DNA of 64,000 bases from Caulobacter segnis. GTDB lineage: Bacteria; Pseudomonadota; Alphaproteobacteria; Caulobacterales; Caulobacteraceae. This document shows, one piece after another, positions 62,636 to 64,000 of the stretch (positions are counted from its first letter, which is position 1; the number at the start of each line of letters is the position of its first letter). Location: NCBI RefSeq assembly GCF_023935105.1, contig NZ_CP096040.1, positions 4,030,001 to 4,094,000 of the forward strand. The letters run 5' to 3'. The notes under the pieces were generated by a model. It worked only from the letters and a program-made list of their open reading frames with translations, made no database searches and was not told the origin of the DNA. The position numbers were made by a program, and so were the translations under genes.

Positions 62636-64000
62636 TTATCCGAGGGCGATCTTCCGTTCAATGCCGATGGCCTCGAGAAAATCGGCGTCGTGGCTGACCA
62701 CCAGCAATGCGCCATCATAGCCGGACAGCGCCGCCTCGACGGCCTCGATCGAGGCGATGTCCAAATGGTTGGTCGGCTCGTCCAGGATCAGCAGCTGCGG
62801 CGGCGCGGCCGCGCTCAGCACGCAGGCCAGGGCCGCCCGCAGGCGCTCGCCGCCGCTCAGCGTCCCGGCCAACTGGTGGGCGGCGGTGTTGCGGAACAGG
62901 AAGCGCGCCAAGGCCGCATGGGCGTCGTTCTGGCTGGCGGCCGGGTTCAGCCTGCGGAAGTTCTCCAGGATGGTCTCGCCATCGTTCAACAGCCCCGCCC
63001 GCTGGTCCAGCAGAGCGACGGGAACCGACAGCTTGACCACACCCGCCAAGGGCGCGAGGTCACCGGTCGCCAGCCGGATCAGCGTCGTCTTGCCCGTCCC
63101 ATTCGGACCCGAGACCGCCACGCGCTCGGGCCCCGCGATGCGGAACGACAAGCCTTTGATCACCGGCGCCTCATCTGGCCAGGCGAAGGCGACATCGTCG
63201 AAGCTCAACACCGTCCGCCCCTCGGGCAGGCCGGACGACGGCAGATCAAACCCCAGGGTCCGGACCCGCTCGACGCGGGCGTCGGCGCTGACCTTGGCCT
63301 GGGCCGCCTCGGCCACCAGCTTGTCGGCCAGCCGCCCCTCGCGCGCACCGCTGTTCTCGGCCCGCTCGGCCATCATGCCCAGGACGATCTTGGGCGTTCC
63401 GCCCCTGTCGGCGAACTTGCGGCCGGCCGCGTCGCGGCGATCCTTGCGCTCGCGAGCGACCTGGGCCTCGCGGGCGACGCGGCGGACCGCCTGCTCGGCG
63501 TGGTCCAGGCCGCGCTGCGCGGCCTCAGCTTCCTCGGCCCGGCGCGCGGCATAGAGGTCCCAGCCGCCACCGTACGACCGCGCGCCCAGCGATGAGAGCT
63601 CGACGATACGGTCCATGCCGCGCAGCAGGCTTCGATCGTGGCTGACCACCACCGCCCCGCCGCGCCAACGAGCCAGCACCCTGGCCACGATCCCTCGCGC
63701 CTCGGCGTCCAGGTTGTTGGTCGGCTCGTCCAGCAGCAGCACGTCGGGCCGAGCGACCAGCAGACGCGCCAGCCCCGCCCGCGTCGCCTGGCCGCCCGAC
63801 AGCGCCGCCGCCGGCCGCTCGGGTTCGAGACCCGGCAAGCCGACATCGGCCAGGGCCTGGTCCAGCCGCGCCGGCAGGTCCCAGTCGGCGTCGGAGAGGT
63901 CGGTCTCATCGCCCTCCCCGCGCTCGATGCGCGACAGGCGATCCCAACCCCCGCCGACACCCAGCAGGTCGACTAGCCGCGCGCCCTCCGAAACGTCGGG
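62636..64000 (-). CDS. ABC-F family ATPase (N-terminus beyond window)
   Basis: Soluble tandem ATPase without membrane domain, 455 codons visible; the frame is open to the right edge. The first cassette lacks its Walker A here but shows LSGGQATRAGLARLLVARP and LLLDEPTNNLD. A charged linker of about 80 residues follows (AVRRVAREAQVARERKDRRD). The second cassette is complete: VSGPNGTGKTTLIRLATGD, LAGTLSGGERLRAALACVL, LLILDEPTNHLDIASIEAVE. ABC-F proteins act on ribosomes, either freeing stalled complexes or protecting against antibiotics; which role applies is unclear. Confidence 0.92.
   Translation of the reverse strand, partial: PDVSEGARLVDLLGVGGGWDRLSRIERGEGDETDLSDADWDLPARLDQALADVGLPGLEPERPAAALSGGQATRAGLARLLVARPDVLLLDEPTNNLDAEARGIVARVLARWRGGAVVVSHDRSLLRGMDRIVELSSLGARSYGGGWDLYAARRAEEAEAAQRGLDHAEQAVRRVAREAQVARERKDRRDAAGRKFADRGGTPKIVLGMMAERAENSGAREGRLADKLVAEAAQAKVSADARVERVRTLGFDLPSSGLPEGRTVLSFDDVAFAWPDEAPVIKGLSFRIAGPERVAVSGPNGTGKTTLIRLATGDLAPLAGVVKLSVPVALLDQRAGLLNDGETILENFRRLNPAASQNDAHAALARFLFRNTAAHQLAGTLSGGERLRAALACVLSAAAPPQLLILDEPTNHLDIASIEAVEAALSGYDGALLVVSHDADFLEAIGIERKIALG

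Noticed and set aside
1..64000. tRNA genes, CRISPR arrays, insertion sequences or prophage
   Set aside because: Read through both strands; I saw no cloverleaf with anticodon stem, no regularly spaced repeats and no transposase or phage genes.

Overview
The window looks like a chromosomal segment of Caulobacter or a very close relative (Alphaproteobacteria). It is GC-rich and strongly third-position biased. FtsZ has the long Caulobacter-type linker and conserved tail. FliX sits divergently from flgI, CtrA-type boxes (TTAA-N7-TTAA) lie in front of cell-cycle genes, and TonB-dependent receptors are present. I saw no tRNA, rRNA operon, insertion sequence, prophage or CRISPR array.

Layout. 1-11 kb: the N-terminal part of one TonB-dependent receptor, a membrane-anchored helix-hairpin-helix protein, a chromate-type transporter, rlmJ, a WYL regulator, a second complete TonB-dependent receptor, an ankyrin-repeat protein and a GNAT acetyltransferase. 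11.3-13.9 kb: an operon for a Tat-exported flavin amine oxidase, a periplasmic cytochrome c and a secreted RidA-family protein, which I read as a periplasmic amine-oxidation unit. 14-20.3 kb: a cation-efflux-type membrane protein facing a tyrosine catabolic operon (Lrp/AsnC regulator, aromatic aminotransferase, hpd, hmgA, fumarylacetoacetase-like hydrolase, Rieske protein). 20.4-22.3 kb: an M61 peptidase.

22.4-47.4 kb: the division and cell wall (dcw) cluster, all on the minus strand and read right to left: mraZ, rsmH, ftsL, ftsI, murE, murF, mraY, murD, ftsW, murG, murC, murB, ddl, ftsQ, ftsA, ftsZ. Many neighbours are translationally coupled. The cluster carries extra genes: a ClC-type chloride channel, an HWE histidine kinase on the opposite strand, thioredoxin trxC, a small frameshifted membrane-protein gene, a secreted protein of unknown function and an M28 peptidase. 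rsmH carries a single-base frameshift near its 3' end. A CtrA-type box lies inside ddl upstream of ftsQA. Another lies upstream of ftsZ, which is separated from ftsA by a terminator. RNase P RNA (rnpB) lies just upstream of mraZ.

48-58 kb: a PaiB-like flavoprotein, a cytoplasmic-type AmpD-like amidase, an EamA exporter divergent from a Baeyer-Villiger-type monooxygenase plus MpaB-like oxygenase pair, a DUF3052-like protein, a crotonase-family enzyme, a single-domain response regulator, a PPOX flavoprotein, a Na+/H+ antiporter and dksA. 58-60.7 kb: flagellar genes, fliX divergent from flgI, flgJ-like and flbY-like genes, with a sigma-54 promoter in front of flgI. 60.7-64 kb: a METTL20-like methyltransferase, a DUF3422 protein and an ABC-F ATPase that runs off the right edge.

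Most long ORFs antisense to these genes are GC-driven shadows and were left out. No stretch over about 370 bases lacks a gene. The longest, 24023-24394, is the ftsZ control region.
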